From the NCBI GenBank assembly GCA_964419335.1, contig CAYQOX010000014.1:1-64000 (forward strand): a DNA stretch of 64,000 nt. The letters are read 5' to 3'. Every line of letters starts with the position of its first letter. The stretch's first letter is position 1. Position numbers and translations under genes: made by a program. The notes under the pieces were generated by a model. That model had not been told where the DNA came from, did not search any database, and saw only the letters and a list, made by a program, of their open reading frames with translations. Source of the DNA: CAYQOX01 sp964419335. Its GTDB lineage: Bacteria > Hinthialibacterota > Hinthialibacteria > Hinthialibacterales > Hinthialibacteraceae. Positions 34,190 to 44,530 of the stretch are shown here, in pieces.

Positions 34190-36064
34190 CTATTGCATTT
34201 CTTCAACATCCAACAGCCTATACAAGGTAGTCCGCCGATGGCGAAAAACCGGCTGCAAAGAATCAGGCTGCAACATGGACCAATCGATCTCCCGCAAAAA
34301 CGAGGGGAACGGTTCAGCGATATGAGTAATTCCTCCTTCTTTGAGTTTCCTCACCAATTCTTCCGCCCTGATATCAGAATCAACCTCCTGCAAAAAGGGA
34401 ATATACCCATATTTCAAGTTGGAAATATGGCGATGCCGTAGGGGATACCCGATCCCTAAGACATAGGCATCCGAAGATAAATTCTTATTCGCCCACTCAA
34501 TACAAGCATATCGGGGAAAATGCCGCAACAAAAAAGAATCCCGTTGTTCCTTCGTCAAAAGGGGTATTGCACTTTCATTAAGGTCTTGCAGCTGACCAAA
34601 ACGATAACTAATCGCATTAATAAAAAATAGAACCATAACCCCCGACAAAAGAATTCGATGAATAAAACTCAAATCATAAATACTGTCTCGAATTACGTAG
34701 AGCGCCAATGCCGCGGGAATCGAGAACAGAATCAAACTCGATAGAAAAAAACGCCCATCATCATTATCCACTCCCACCATAAACAGCAAGGTGGAAATGA
34801 CCAAATAAATCCCCAATCCCACCGCCGCATACCGGGGCAAACAAACCCCAATCGAACGCCGTATCCACCATGGACTACTAACCAAAGCCACCGCCCCCAC
34901 CACAAATAATGCATTCCCATCCAACATCAAACGATAAACCCGATCAGAAATCAGCGTCACGACCGAGAAGGAAAACACATGGTCCCACGAAGGAGCATGA
35001 CTTCGGATAAACTCATACGCCTCTTGTGCCGGTGGGATATGCTGACCAAAAATCGAGGGAAGCAATGGATACACGGGGTTCCCCGTCCAAAATACATTAT
35101 AAATCAACCATGGCAATAAAGGAGAAAAACCAATCACCATCACCGATGGCACAAGCCATTTCCACTGACGCGGTTCAAACTTCCTCAAGGTTAATAAAAA
35201 TAATACCGTAAACGGAATAAAGAAAATCAGCCAGGCTACGTATTTCGTTCCCATCGCCATTCCCGCGAAAAGTGCCGCGAGGAAATAATAGCGAACACGG
35301 TATTTCCTTTCGGTTGCTTCCCACGTTAAATAAAGAGCATACAACCCCATGATTTCCCAAAACGCACGGATCAAATCGATATAAGCCGAGGTTGCCACAA
35401 AGGTAAAAACAGGCAAGCTCAATCCCAAACCAAGAGTAAACCACCCCACCTCTCGATTGACCAGACGGGTCATGAAGGTCCCAACCGCCACCAAACAGAG
35501 AATCCCAAAACCATAATGGATCATTTTGGCAACTGAATCATCCTTGATCCCTAGCGCCCATCCATAAAGGATTTCACCGTTTTTTGGCATGTACGCAAAC
35601 ACATGCCAGGGAATCTCTGAGATCTCCTGATTGGCTAAATATAGGGTGGGAATCGTTAAATGATAATCGTAGGGATCATAACGGGTTTCGGGAGTCATCA
35701 CCGAAAAGAAGCATACGATCAAGAGCACAAGCACCAACACTTGCGTTATTCCATACAGAATGGAACTCGCTTGCTGACTTTCACCTTTCGCTTCAGAACG
35801 AAATCGCCGATATTCGCGGATGAAGACTGGAATCGACAACAAAAGCAATAAAAACCACAGACACCACATTGCTCCGGGCACATAGAAACCGATTATCCCC
35901 AAACCGATCAACACCCATGTAAATAGAACCGCACCTACAGCCCAATGAAATATACGTGGTACGCTGTTCGGATAATTCAATACACGTAGGATAAATCCAC
36001 CGACGGCTTCAATACCCAGAGCCAGGAGTAAGGCGGTTGTGAGATAGAGCAATAGTAGAATCAC
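34190..36064 (-). CDS. Polytopic GT-C-like membrane glycosyltransferase
   Basis: A 624-residue membrane protein with about 13 hydrophobic segments. The first large periplasmic loop has TPETRYDPYDYHLTIPTLYLANQ, the acidic YD-x-x-x-YHL motif usual for PMT/GT39-like enzymes that use polyprenyl-phosphate sugars. The soluble C-terminal end (about 530-624) follows the last helix. It would transfer a sugar in the periplasm. It is the first gene of a two-gene unit with a GT9 enzyme 8 nt downstream. The donor and acceptor are unknown. The start ATG is followed directly by the first hydrophobic helix. Confidence 0.75.
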   Translation of the reverse strand: MILLLLYLTTALLLALGIEAVGGFILRVLNYPNSVPRIFHWAVGAVLFTWVLIGLGIIGFYVPGAMWCLWFLLLLLSIPVFIREYRRFRSEAKGESQQASSILYGITQVLVLVLLIVCFFSVMTPETRYDPYDYHLTIPTLYLANQEISEIPWHVFAYMPKNGEILYGWALGIKDDSVAKMIHYGFGILCLVAVGTFMTRLVNREVGWFTLGLGLSLPVFTFVATSAYIDLIRAFWEIMGLYALYLTWEATERKYRVRYYFLAALFAGMAMGTKYVAWLIFFIPFTVLFLLTLRKFEPRQWKWLVPSVMVIGFSPLLPWLIYNVFWTGNPVYPLLPSIFGQHIPPAQEAYEFIRSHAPSWDHVFSFSVVTLISDRVYRLMLDGNALFVVGAVALVSSPWWIRRSIGVCLPRYAAVGLGIYLVISTLLFMVGVDNDDGRFFLSSLILFSIPAALALYVIRDSIYDLSFIHRILLSGVMVLFFINAISYRFGQLQDLNESAIPLLTKEQRDSFLLRHFPRYACIEWANKNLSSDAYVLGIGYPLRHRHISNLKYGYIPFLQEVDSDIRAEELVRKLKEGGITHIAEPFPSFLREIDWSMLQPDSLQPVFRHRRTTLYRLLDVEEMQ

Positions 36065-36251
36065 AAGACACGTTTTTACAATTATGAGTAAGCGATTATA
36101 TCGTAATAAAATACTAGAAATTCATTAAAATTAGCATAAAATAAAAAAAAAGTTCAAATGCGACTAAACCGGTTTGTACTCATTTATTGTAAAAGATTTT
36201 TCTCCTTAAATACAGGCGGAGCTTCAACCCTAAAACAAGTTTTCCTCTTTC

Positions 36252-37739
36252 ATGATGCACATTCTTTTCCTCTTCGATAATCTCACGTTAAGTCATCAAC
36301 CTTTGGGCGCAGGCTATTTATCTTCTCTTTTACGAGAACAAGGCCACTCCATTTCTGTCATCAATGTCGATGAAGAAAACATCTTTGATCGCTATCGCGA
36401 AATTTCTCCCGACATTCTCTTATTTTCCACAACCTCGAGTCATTATCTCCGCTACCGCGCCTTAAACCTAGAACTTAAACAAATTCATCCCGCCTTTTCT
36501 CTTTTCGGTGGACACCATCCCACCTTCTTCCCGCAAATGATCGAAGACGAAGGCATCGACGCCATTTGCATCGGAGAAGGCGAATACCCTACCCTCGAAT
36601 TGATCACTACCATGGAACAAGGGGGTGACTATACCCATATTCATTCCCTCTGGTTCAACCAAAACGGTCACATCATCAAAAACCCCATTCGCCCTTTCTT
36701 AACCGAACAGGAACTTAACCAACTTCCTTTTCCCGATCGTGAAGTAATCCGCCACCAGCCTATTTGGAAGCAACGTACCGGCTATGTAATCACTGGACGC
36801 GGCTGCCCCTATGATTGTTCCTACTGCTTCAACCATGTAGCCAAAACCGTGCAAGAAGGACGCTGGGTACGCAAACGCAGCGTGGATAGTGTCCTCGCCG
36901 AACTCAAATGGCTTAAAGAGCGCTACAAAATTCTTTATGTTGCCTTCCAGGACGATACCTTTATTCTCAATCGCCGCTGGCTGCAAGAATTTCTACCCCG
37001 CTATCGCGACGAAATTGGCTTACCCTTTATGTGTAATGTCCGCGCCGACCTCACCCGCAAAGATATCGTCGCCCAATTGGCCGACGCAGGCTGTTTACGC
37101 GTCGCCATGGGCATCGAAAACGGGATGGATTATCTCCGCCGCGAGGTATTAAGCAAGGATGTGACTACCCAGCAAATTCAACAAGCGTGCGATCTGTATT
37201 ATCAACATGGTATTAAGACCATGGGGCAAAATATGATCGGGGTTCCCGGCGAAACCGTGCACTCCACCCTCGCCACCCTGGAACTCAATATCCGCGCCCG
37301 CACCCATATCAATATGTTCTCCTTCTTCCAACCTTATCCCGGCACCCGCTTGGGCGATCTTTGCACCAAAGAAAACAATTTCAGTGGAAAACTAGAAGAA
37401 ATTCCTCACGAGTACCAGGATCAACTCGCCCCCAGCATCCGCCTGAAAAACCGTGAAATCATTGAAGATTTAGGCCATGCGGCTCACCTCTTTACCAGTT
37501 ATCCCCTGCTTTTCTGGTTCACCAAAGCCATTCTTCCCTGGCTGCCCACAAACGCCTTGAAACATTCCTATTTACGCGCTCTCGTGAACCTTAGAAACCG
37601 ACTCATCCAAAAAGGCTCAATCGCTCTCCCCTCCATCTGGCATCGCCCCGCTTTCATCGAAGAGGCTATGCATAATACCCAACCCGAAGTTCCCATTCAA
37701 CCAGTTTCCCGCCCTCCTCTTACATCAAAAGAATCCTGA
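36252..37739 (+). CDS. B12-binding-domain radical SAM protein, paralogue A
   Basis: A 495-residue protein. The N-terminal cobalamin-binding-like domain (about 1-150) opens with ILFLFDNLTLSHQPLGAGYL and contains LFGGHHPTFFPQM and GEGEYPTLEL; it lacks the DxHxxG B12 motif, which is usual for this subgroup. The radical SAM domain has CPYDCSYC (CxxxCxxC, about residue 184) and MGIENGMDYLRREVL, MGQNMIGVPGE, FFQPYPGT. The C-terminal 100 residues are family-specific. Such enzymes methylate or rearrange unreactive carbons; the substrate is unknown. The next gene is a close paralogue, so this is a tandem duplication. Envelope-glycan genes lie upstream on the other strand. Confidence 0.88.
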   Translation: MMHILFLFDNLTLSHQPLGAGYLSSLLREQGHSISVINVDEENIFDRYREISPDILLFSTTSSHYLRYRALNLELKQIHPAFSLFGGHHPTFFPQMIEDEGIDAICIGEGEYPTLELITTMEQGGDYTHIHSLWFNQNGHIIKNPIRPFLTEQELNQLPFPDREVIRHQPIWKQRTGYVITGRGCPYDCSYCFNHVAKTVQEGRWVRKRSVDSVLAELKWLKERYKILYVAFQDDTFILNRRWLQEFLPRYRDEIGLPFMCNVRADLTRKDIVAQLADAGCLRVAMGIENGMDYLRREVLSKDVTTQQIQQACDLYYQHGIKTMGQNMIGVPGETVHSTLATLELNIRARTHINMFSFFQPYPGTRLGDLCTKENNFSGKLEEIPHEYQDQLAPSIRLKNREIIEDLGHAAHLFTSYPLLFWFTKAILPWLPTNALKHSYLRALVNLRNRLIQKGSIALPSIWHRPAFIEEAMHNTQPEVPIQPVSRPPLTSKES

Positions 37740-37866
37740 TCAATAATTCCCCCCCGGATAAAAGACCTTGCAAAATAAATATGACCTAATTTGTAAAATT
37801 TATCTTGCCTAACAAAAAAAGATGGTGTAGCATGGGTTAAATCTAAAATCGTTGCGAGGTTCGAGC

Positions 37867-39351
37867 ATGCATCTAACATTCATATTCGACGATTTAATCT
37901 TAAGCCATCAACCCTTGGGAGCGTGTTACATTTCGGCGGTGCTAAAAGAAGCGGGACACCAAGTGAGTGCGATCAACTTGGATGATAGCCCGGATTATGT
38001 GGAAAAGATCAAAAAACTCAACCCAGATGTCATCGCCTATTCTTCCACCACCAGCCATAACCCCCGCTACCTACAAGTGAACCGGGAAATCAAAAAACAA
38101 CACGATTGTTTTTCTCTTTTCGGCGGACCCCACCCTACCTTTTTCCCTCAGATGGTGGAATTAGAAGGGGTCGACGCCATTTGTACCGGCGAGGGTGAAT
38201 ATCCCACCTTAGAACTGCTCACCCAGTTGGAAGAAGGCAAAGATCCCACAGTCGTCGATACGATGCAATTCAATGTTAATGGTAAAATCATTAAGAATCC
38301 CAACCGCCCTTTTATTACAAAAAAAGATTTAGATGATGTCCCTTTCCCCGATCGCGAATTAATTCGTGATTTCGCCGTCTGGAAACAACGGACAGGTTAT
38401 ATTATGGCGGGGCGCGGTTGCCCTTACGACTGCACGTTCTGCTTTAACCATACCTCGCGTGATACCCAAGAAGGACGCTGGACGCGACAACGTAGTGTGG
38501 ATAACGTTCTCGCCGAGTTAAAGTGGCTCAAGGATGTTTACAAAATTATCTATGTTGCCTTTCAAGATGACACATTCATCTTGAATCGCCGCTGGCTGCG
38601 AAACTTCCTGCCGCGATATGGCAAAGAAATCGGGCTTCCCTTTATCTGTAATGTGCGCGGCGATCTTACCGACGAAGAAGAAGCAAAACTGCTCGCCGAG
38701 GCCGGCTGTATTCGCGTGGCCATGGGAATCGAAAATGGCTCCGATGAATTGCGCCGCACGATTCTAGCCAAAAACATTACCACCGAACAAATCCAACGCG
38801 CCTGCGATTTGTATTACCAGCACGGCATTCGGGTCATGGGACAAAACATGATCGGCGTTCCCGGCGAAAGCGTCGATACGGTGCTATCCACGATCCAACT
38901 CAATATCAATTGCCGCACCCACATTAACATGTTCTCCTTTTTCCAACCCTTCCCCGGGACGGCTTTAGGAGAAATGTGCAAATCCGATAACGGCTTCAGC
39001 GGCGATCTGGATGAACTCCCCCGGGAATATCAGGAACGCTTGGCCGACAGTATTCAATTACAGAATAAAGAACTGATTGAAAAGATCGGGCAATGTGCCC
39101 ATCTCTTCACCAGCTATCCACGTGTCTTTTGGTTCACCAAAAAAGTGCTGAGTTGGTTACCTAGTTATTCCCTCAAACTGATGTATATGGATTGGCTAGT
39201 TCGTATGAAGCAAGAACTCTTCAAGAAAGGAAACGTAGGTCTGCCTTCGGTTTGGCATCCACCGAAATTCATTGTGGAAGCCATTCATGCCGAGCAACCC
39301 GAAATCCCAATTCAACAAATTGCGCGCGAAGTGAGCCGTGAAGCGGCTTAA
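37867..39351 (+). CDS. B12-binding-domain radical SAM protein, paralogue B
   Basis: A 494-residue paralogue of the preceding protein, matching it over the full length. Shared segments include LSHQPLGA at the N-terminus, GRGCPYDC with the radical SAM Cys motif CPYDCTFC, YVAFQDDTFILNRRWL, and FTSYPxxFWFTK near the end. The start at 37867 is preferred because GAGG lies 8 nt upstream; a TTG at 37852 would overlap it. A 127-nt AT-rich spacer separates the paralogues. As in its neighbour, the chemistry is probably a radical-based modification of a lipid, isoprenoid or secondary metabolite; nothing adjacent defines the substrate. A strong hairpin follows. Confidence 0.88.
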   Translation: MHLTFIFDDLILSHQPLGACYISAVLKEAGHQVSAINLDDSPDYVEKIKKLNPDVIAYSSTTSHNPRYLQVNREIKKQHDCFSLFGGPHPTFFPQMVELEGVDAICTGEGEYPTLELLTQLEEGKDPTVVDTMQFNVNGKIIKNPNRPFITKKDLDDVPFPDRELIRDFAVWKQRTGYIMAGRGCPYDCTFCFNHTSRDTQEGRWTRQRSVDNVLAELKWLKDVYKIIYVAFQDDTFILNRRWLRNFLPRYGKEIGLPFICNVRGDLTDEEEAKLLAEAGCIRVAMGIENGSDELRRTILAKNITTEQIQRACDLYYQHGIRVMGQNMIGVPGESVDTVLSTIQLNINCRTHINMFSFFQPFPGTALGEMCKSDNGFSGDLDELPREYQERLADSIQLQNKELIEKIGQCAHLFTSYPRVFWFTKKVLSWLPSYSLKLMYMDWLVRMKQELFKKGNVGLPSVWHPPKFIVEAIHAEQPEIPIQQIAREVSREAA

Positions 39352-39721
39352 TCATAACCTTACTGAATCCATTCCCTTACCTCATCTGTCCGCTGATTCA
39401 TTGAGTGGGAGTTCAAACACTCCCACTCAATGATGAAAGCAAAAAATATTCTCTCTCCCCATTACTTCTATTTCTTTGAACCGTATATAAGAACAAAATG
39501 GAAAAATCAAAACATACAGAATTTATTCTTTTTTTTAAGTTTAATTTAAACACAATGACTGTGTAAAATCGTTGAAATCCAGAGAAAGCCCGTTTGCGCC
39601 AACCTGACACAAATCAGGCTTCATCGTACTATAACATATTGATTTTATTTAATAAAAAGCAATGGCATTTTTTTTGCTTTATTCATCCAATGATACTAAT
39701 TCCAAGAAAGGAGTATAACGA
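39352..39721. other. Intergenic region before the HtrA gene
   Basis: About 370 nt. It holds the strong stem-loop at 39398-39433 and a small hairpin CCTGA/TCAGG near 39605. The remainder is AT-rich and must contain the htrA promoter, but no clear -35/-10 pair is visible. AAAGGAG lies 7 nt before the htrA ATG. Confidence 0.5.
39398..39433. terminator. 15-bp hairpin after radical SAM paralogue B
   Basis: A perfect 15-bp stem TCATTGAGTGGGAGT/ACTCCCACTCAATGA with a 6-nt loop lies about 45 nt past the stop. No T-run follows; it may be a terminator that needs Rho or a 3' stabilising structure. Confidence 0.65.
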
Positions 39722-41197
39722 ATGAAGAATTTAATGAAGAATCACCGGATTCTAGCGCTATCTCTTATCCTCACCCTCGCATTTTCTTTTTCTCTTGCCA
39801 CTGATGCGGTAGAACCTGATGAGCCCTTAACTTCCCAAACCTTTGTCAAAATCGCAGAAAAAGCCGCCCCTTCCGTGGTCTATGTCAAAGTTGAACGCAG
39901 CATAACCATCACCCAGCATCGAAACCCGTTCGATATGTTTGGGCGTGATTTTTTTGAACGTTTCTTCCCAGAACGATTTCGAGATGACGAAGAAAAAGAA
40001 GAAGAAGATCGCTCTCCCCGCGAGCGCGAATATAGGCAAGAAGGCGAAGGCTCGGGTGTTGTTATCTCGGAAGATGGATATATCCTAACCAATCATCATG
40101 TGGTTGGTGAAGCTGATCGAATTTCCGTGAAACTAAATGATGGACGCCAGTTCGAAGCGGAGTTGATTGGCACCGATCCCGAATCCGACGTGGGCGTGAT
40201 CAAAATCGAGGTGAACAACCTCCAACCCATACCTCTTGGCGATTCTGACGATATCAAAGTTGGTGAATGGGTAGTCGCCATCGGCAATCCCTTCGGCTTG
40301 TCGAATTCTGTTTCTACCGGAATCATAAGCGCTAAGGGACGCAGCAATATCGGCATTGTCGATTATGAAGATTTCATCCAAACCGATGCTGCCATTAATC
40401 CCGGGAATTCCGGCGGCCCCTTGTTAAACTTACAAGGAGAAATGATCGGTATCAATACCGCTATTTTTAGCCGCAGCGGCGGCTATATGGGCATTGGCTT
40501 CTCCATTCCCATTAACATGGCCAAGGTGATCTACGAACAGTTGAAAGATACAGGCACCATTACCCGTGGCTACTTGGGCATCTGGATGCAAGACCTGACT
40601 TCTGAATTAGCCGAATCGTTCGATTTAGATGAAAATCAAGGCGTCGTCATTTCTGAGGTGGTGCCTGACTCCCCCGCGGCTGAGGCAGGATTTCAAACCG
40701 GGGATGTGATCATTGAATTTGAAGGCAAACCGGTTCAAAGTGCAGGCGACCTTAGAAACTGGGTTGCCATGATTTCTCCAGAGACCAAGATCGAAATGGT
40801 TGTCATTCGTAATGGTTCAAAACAAACACTCACTCCCACCATTGCCAAACGTGATGAATCAGCCATCGCTTCTCGAGAACAAGGAGAAGAACCCGAAGAT
40901 AAAACCATCTTAAATAAAATTGGTATTAACGTCCAAAACCTGAGTCCTGACTTAGCGGAACAATTCGATTATGATGAAGAACAAGGCGTAATCATAACCG
41001 AGGTGGAAGCGTATTCTCCCGCGGCTCGCCAAGGTATTCGACCCGGCACTTTGATTATCGAAGTCAACCGTGAACCCGTGGCGGATGTAGATCAATTCAT
41101 TTCTGTTGCGAAAAAAGCAATAGAGAGAGGCAATATGCTTCTTTTAATCAAACAAGGTGAGCGCAGCCGCTATGTCCCCCTAAAATTTAATGAGTAA
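39722..41197 (+). CDS. HtrA/DegP-family periplasmic serine protease
   Basis: A 491-residue Deg-type protease with a Sec signal peptide (hydrophobic 10-27). The trypsin-like domain has the catalytic His in NHHVVGEAD, Asp in DPESDVGVIKI and Ser in NPGNSGGPL. An acidic, Arg/Glu-rich loop (about 85-105) precedes the first strand region and is longer than usual. Two PDZ domains follow (about 285-380 and 400-490; GYLGI and GVVISEVVPDSPAAEAG, then GVIITEVEAYSPAARQG). This is the DegP/DegQ architecture. It would degrade or hold misfolded periplasmic and outer-membrane proteins. It is transcribed alone, with a hairpin terminator after it. Confidence 0.95.
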   Translation: MKNLMKNHRILALSLILTLAFSFSLATDAVEPDEPLTSQTFVKIAEKAAPSVVYVKVERSITITQHRNPFDMFGRDFFERFFPERFRDDEEKEEEDRSPREREYRQEGEGSGVVISEDGYILTNHHVVGEADRISVKLNDGRQFEAELIGTDPESDVGVIKIEVNNLQPIPLGDSDDIKVGEWVVAIGNPFGLSNSVSTGIISAKGRSNIGIVDYEDFIQTDAAINPGNSGGPLLNLQGEMIGINTAIFSRSGGYMGIGFSIPINMAKVIYEQLKDTGTITRGYLGIWMQDLTSELAESFDLDENQGVVISEVVPDSPAAEAGFQTGDVIIEFEGKPVQSAGDLRNWVAMISPETKIEMVVIRNGSKQTLTPTIAKRDESAIASREQGEEPEDKTILNKIGINVQNLSPDLAEQFDYDEEQGVIITEVEAYSPAARQGIRPGTLIIEVNREPVADVDQFISVAKKAIERGNMLLLIKQGERSRYVPLKFNE

Positions 41198-41236
41198 ACA
41201 ATAGAATTATCACGCTTTTACGAGTATAGTTCATTG

Positions 41237-41263
41237 TGTGGGGTCAGTTCATCTGGCCCCACA
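41237..41263 (+). terminator. Terminator after the HtrA gene
   Basis: TGTGGGGTCAG pairs with CTGGCCCCACA (one G-U wobble) around a 5-nt loop, followed by ACTGTTTGAATT. It separates htrA from the PhoPQ-related gene. Confidence 0.7.
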
Positions 41264-41321
41264 ACTGTTTGAATTCCATCTGAGACCACATTGTTTGACA
41301 ATTTTCATGAAAGGATAATCT

Positions 41322-42660
41322 ATGAGCATCCTTTTATCCTGGATGAAATGGGGGGCTCGTTATTGTGTTGATTATGGGAACAAGTGCTGATATACGTGCC
41401 GAAAACGAATTGCAACATTTTCTCAACCGCCAAGAGCCCATTTTCTCTTGGACCATCCACAACAAGCAAGATTCTGACCAAGGAAACCTCTACTTTCTAC
41501 GACTTATTTCTCAAACATGGAAAGAAATCATATGGACACACCAGCTTTCTCTCTTCGTTCCGAAGAAATTACATCCCTCTGATCACGCTCTTCTTTTTAT
41601 TTCAGGCGGCTCCAATCAAGAGGGTGAACCCAAATGGGAACATGGCTTCAGCCCTACCTTAATGCAAATCGCGCACAAGAGCGGTTGCCCTGTTGCGACC
41701 CTGCGGCAAGTTCCCAATCAACCTCTTTTTGGCGATAAAACCGAAGATGAACTCCTCTCGATGACCTTTGTCCAATATCTTGAAAGCGAAGATCCCACCT
41801 GGCCTCTTCTCTTTCCCATGGTCAAAAGCGCAGTGAAAGCCATGGACGCAATCCAAGAATGGAGCGAGACACATTTAGAACATAAAATCGAGCACTTTGT
41901 TCTTGCTGGGGCATCCAAACGGGGTTGGACGACTTGGCTCACCGGGGCCAACGATCCCCGAGTGACAGGCATTGGCCCCATGGTGATCGATATCCTTAAC
42001 TTAAATCTACAAATGCAATATCAACTCGAATCCTGGGGGAAGTACAGTAAGCAAATTTTTGAGTATACCGAAAAAAATCTTCCCGCACGGATTAATGAAA
42101 CTCGCGGGCAAAAATTACATTCGTTAGTTGATCCTTATTCCTATCGCGAGTATTTATGCATGCCAAAACTGATCTTCATTGGCACCAACGATGAATATTG
42201 GCCAGTAGACGCAGTAAAAAATTATTTCAATGATCTCAAAGGAAAAAAATACATTCACAATGTCCCCAACGCGGGACATGATTTAGCCGGGGGAGAACAA
42301 GCCGGCTGCGCTCTCGGTGCTTTTTTTGCTGCCATAGCCAAAGAACGAGAACTTCCAAATCTTTCCTGGGATTTAATAGAACATGAGGATACGGTAACAC
42401 TGCGAGTGCAGGCAGACCACTCGCTAAAAGAAGCAAATTTATGGTTTTCCACCTCTCCTGATCGTGATTTTCGCAACGATAAATGGGAAAGCCAACCCCT
42501 TCCGATCGCCCCCCCCTCCCAATTCAACCAAGAAATCCCTCTACCAAAAGAGGGTTTCAAAGCCTTCTATATCGAATGCATCTACCCCAGCCCTTTAAAC
42601 GGAACCTATTCCCTATGCACCCAAATCTATGTATTGAATAAAAACGGAGTCTTGAAATAG
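41322..42660 (+). CDS. PhoPQ-activated pathogenicity-related (PqaA-like) protein, apparent frameshift in signal peptide
   Basis: The mature region (readable from a GTG at 41365, 431 residues) is a PqaA/PhoPQ-related family protein: an alpha/beta-hydrolase-like fold with LFISGGSNQEGEPK, then the nucleophile-type motif VLAGASKRGWTTWLTGA and a later GTNDEYWPVDA and NAGHDL. The natural start is very probably the ATG at 41322, with AAAGGATAA upstream. From there, reading runs through MSILLSWMKWG into a run of six G (41350-41355). With five G the frame would continue LVIVLIMGTSADIRA straight into the mature protein and form a perfect Sec signal peptide; with six G it stops after about 22 codons. 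So either the assembly has one G too many or the gene is switched off by slippage. Family function is unclear. Confidence 0.75.
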
Positions 42661-42774
42661 AGAACCGGATATGGAGTTTATCTAATAAAATTTATTTTAA
42701 TAGAAACCCACGAATTAAAATTTTCATAAGAAAATTTTATCTTTCTCCGGTCGAGCTCTCCACAGGAGGCCGGT

Positions 42775-44244
42775 TCAAATCGAACGCAGGGTGAGATGTT
42801 CCCACATTTGATGATTCGTCAAGAAAGAAACCGTCACTTCAGCATCATACCCGTCTTCAATAACTCCAGGTTTGCTGCATGAACCAATATGGTGTGATAT
42901 TCCAGGCAGGACATGCATTCCAATGATGGCATCATAGATGGCGCGGCTGCCTTCCATCGCTCCCAAGCGTTTTAATTTTCCATTATCCTGCATTAAATAA
43001 CATTCGGATGAATTCACCTTAAAGAAATTGCCATCCAACACATAACCATTAAATGGAACCATCAACACCTTGCCGTGCCAATCCACCGCTTCCGTTTCTT
43101 TTCCCTCCAAAACCGTGCATGACATCCGTGCTTGAGGGAAGTATCCATCATCCCCTTGACGTGAATTACCAATAGAATCACTTTTCTCAACGCCGAGAAA
43201 CGTCTTCAAATTCTTCTTATCGATATACTCACTGCCCAAATGCTCATACACCTTTGAATCTTTTATATGGATCTTTTCCCGCGATGGGCGGCCATAACTA
43301 TCGAAAGAATAAGAACCAATGACTTCCAAACCTTCGATTCTTTGCCGTGGATTATCCCTCAAAATGAGGTTCGAATTCTGCACATTTTTTCCTATCGGAA
43401 ACAGAGATTGTTGACCCACTTGAAGAGGATGCACCGGCTCTTCAAATTGATGTCCAAAGATTTCATGAATAGGTACCCCGCTGAGCATGATCACATCATG
43501 GGTTAAATCGTCGGATAAACCGGAATTCTCTATATCAGGTTCATCCACATGATGAGAAATCGCATGGAGTCGGGCGAACGCATCGGTAAAGTTCCGGGAT
43601 TTACGAATTTCTTGTTCCAAGGTAGGATCAGGGAGGTATTCTATAAGTAAAGGAAGGCGATTAACTTCCTCATTATTTGAAACATAGGCTCCAACACTTC
43701 GAGTAATCATATAAGGATGATAACCTTGTCGATAGTGGATTGATAAATACGGTTGAGACTCAACGATCATCCCGCCATTTGAGTTAACAACAATATTTTG
43801 TTCCACTCCAAAATCACGAGTTATGCGTTCATTCTTATAATCGCGTGTGAAAGCGACAAACTCATCATCCCACTGCTCAAAATTGGTTGGAATCTCCCTT
43901 ACATCGAAGAAGATCTCCGAAGGCAGAGTAAATCCCTTTGGGGTGAAAACATAGGGAGTTTCGCTACGGTGTTTCCATTCCTCAAACTGGGGAAGATTGA
44001 AGGTAAAAAGTTCTTCGCCATGGACGGAAGAATAGATCCTGGCATCCATGTCCTCTTCGTTATAGGTTGAACTTAAGCAACAATGGCTCACATTCTTTCT
44101 ACCGCGGTCTATGTATACGGAATCAAAAACCACTTGCCGATAGCGTAAAATACTCTTCTTTTTATCACGAACCAATCGCATCATCGCATGCGCAATCTCG
44201 CGCAATTCTTCTTCCGATTTAACAAATTTCTCCATTGATAACAT
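42775..44244 (-). CDS. TldD/PmbA-family metalloprotease-like protein
   Basis: A 489-residue protein of the TldD/PmbA family. The zinc-binding HExxxH motif is present as HEIFGH in VPIHEIFGHQFEEP, so this is a TldD-like (catalytic) rather than PmbA-like subunit. The C-terminal part has GSCSKPGV and an ARMSCTVLEG segment in place of the usual family Gly-rich region, so it is a divergent branch. Characterised pairs TldD/TldE process peptides such as microcins and modified precursors. No partner gene of the PmbA type lies next to it. The ribosome-binding site is weak. A divergent merR-type gene shares its upstream region. Confidence 0.85.
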   Translation of the reverse strand: MLSMEKFVKSEEELREIAHAMMRLVRDKKKSILRYRQVVFDSVYIDRGRKNVSHCCLSSTYNEEDMDARIYSSVHGEELFTFNLPQFEEWKHRSETPYVFTPKGFTLPSEIFFDVREIPTNFEQWDDEFVAFTRDYKNERITRDFGVEQNIVVNSNGGMIVESQPYLSIHYRQGYHPYMITRSVGAYVSNNEEVNRLPLLIEYLPDPTLEQEIRKSRNFTDAFARLHAISHHVDEPDIENSGLSDDLTHDVIMLSGVPIHEIFGHQFEEPVHPLQVGQQSLFPIGKNVQNSNLILRDNPRQRIEGLEVIGSYSFDSYGRPSREKIHIKDSKVYEHLGSEYIDKKNLKTFLGVEKSDSIGNSRQGDDGYFPQARMSCTVLEGKETEAVDWHGKVLMVPFNGYVLDGNFFKVNSSECYLMQDNGKLKRLGAMEGSRAIYDAIIGMHVLPGISHHIGSCSKPGVIEDGYDAEVTVSFLTNHQMWEHLTLRSI

Positions 44245-44530
44245 TTATAAAACAACCTTTGAAGTGAAGATTTAACGAAAAAATTTAATATGTATAAGAT
44301 AAACAAAAAAAAAATTCAATAAAATAAATTGATCTTTCATTTAAATATTTTAATCATAAGTCAAAAAACTAGAAAGACTTATAATGATATAAACAAAGAG
44401 CCGTCTCTCCTACCTACTTGATTCTAGGGTACATTTTATTGAACAAAAACTTCTAAAACAAAAAATAATGGTTTATAATTGAAAAAAACCTTGACCTGAG
44501 CCTTTTTATCATTATATCATTCAATACGTT
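44245..44530. other. AT-rich divergent intergenic region (TldD-like / MerR)
   Basis: About 286 strongly AT-rich nt. An inverted repeat ATAAGTC/GACTTAT (44356-44362 and 44376-44382) overlaps a TATAAT at 44380-44385, so it may be a regulator-binding promoter. No gene or RNA is seen. Confidence 0.4.
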
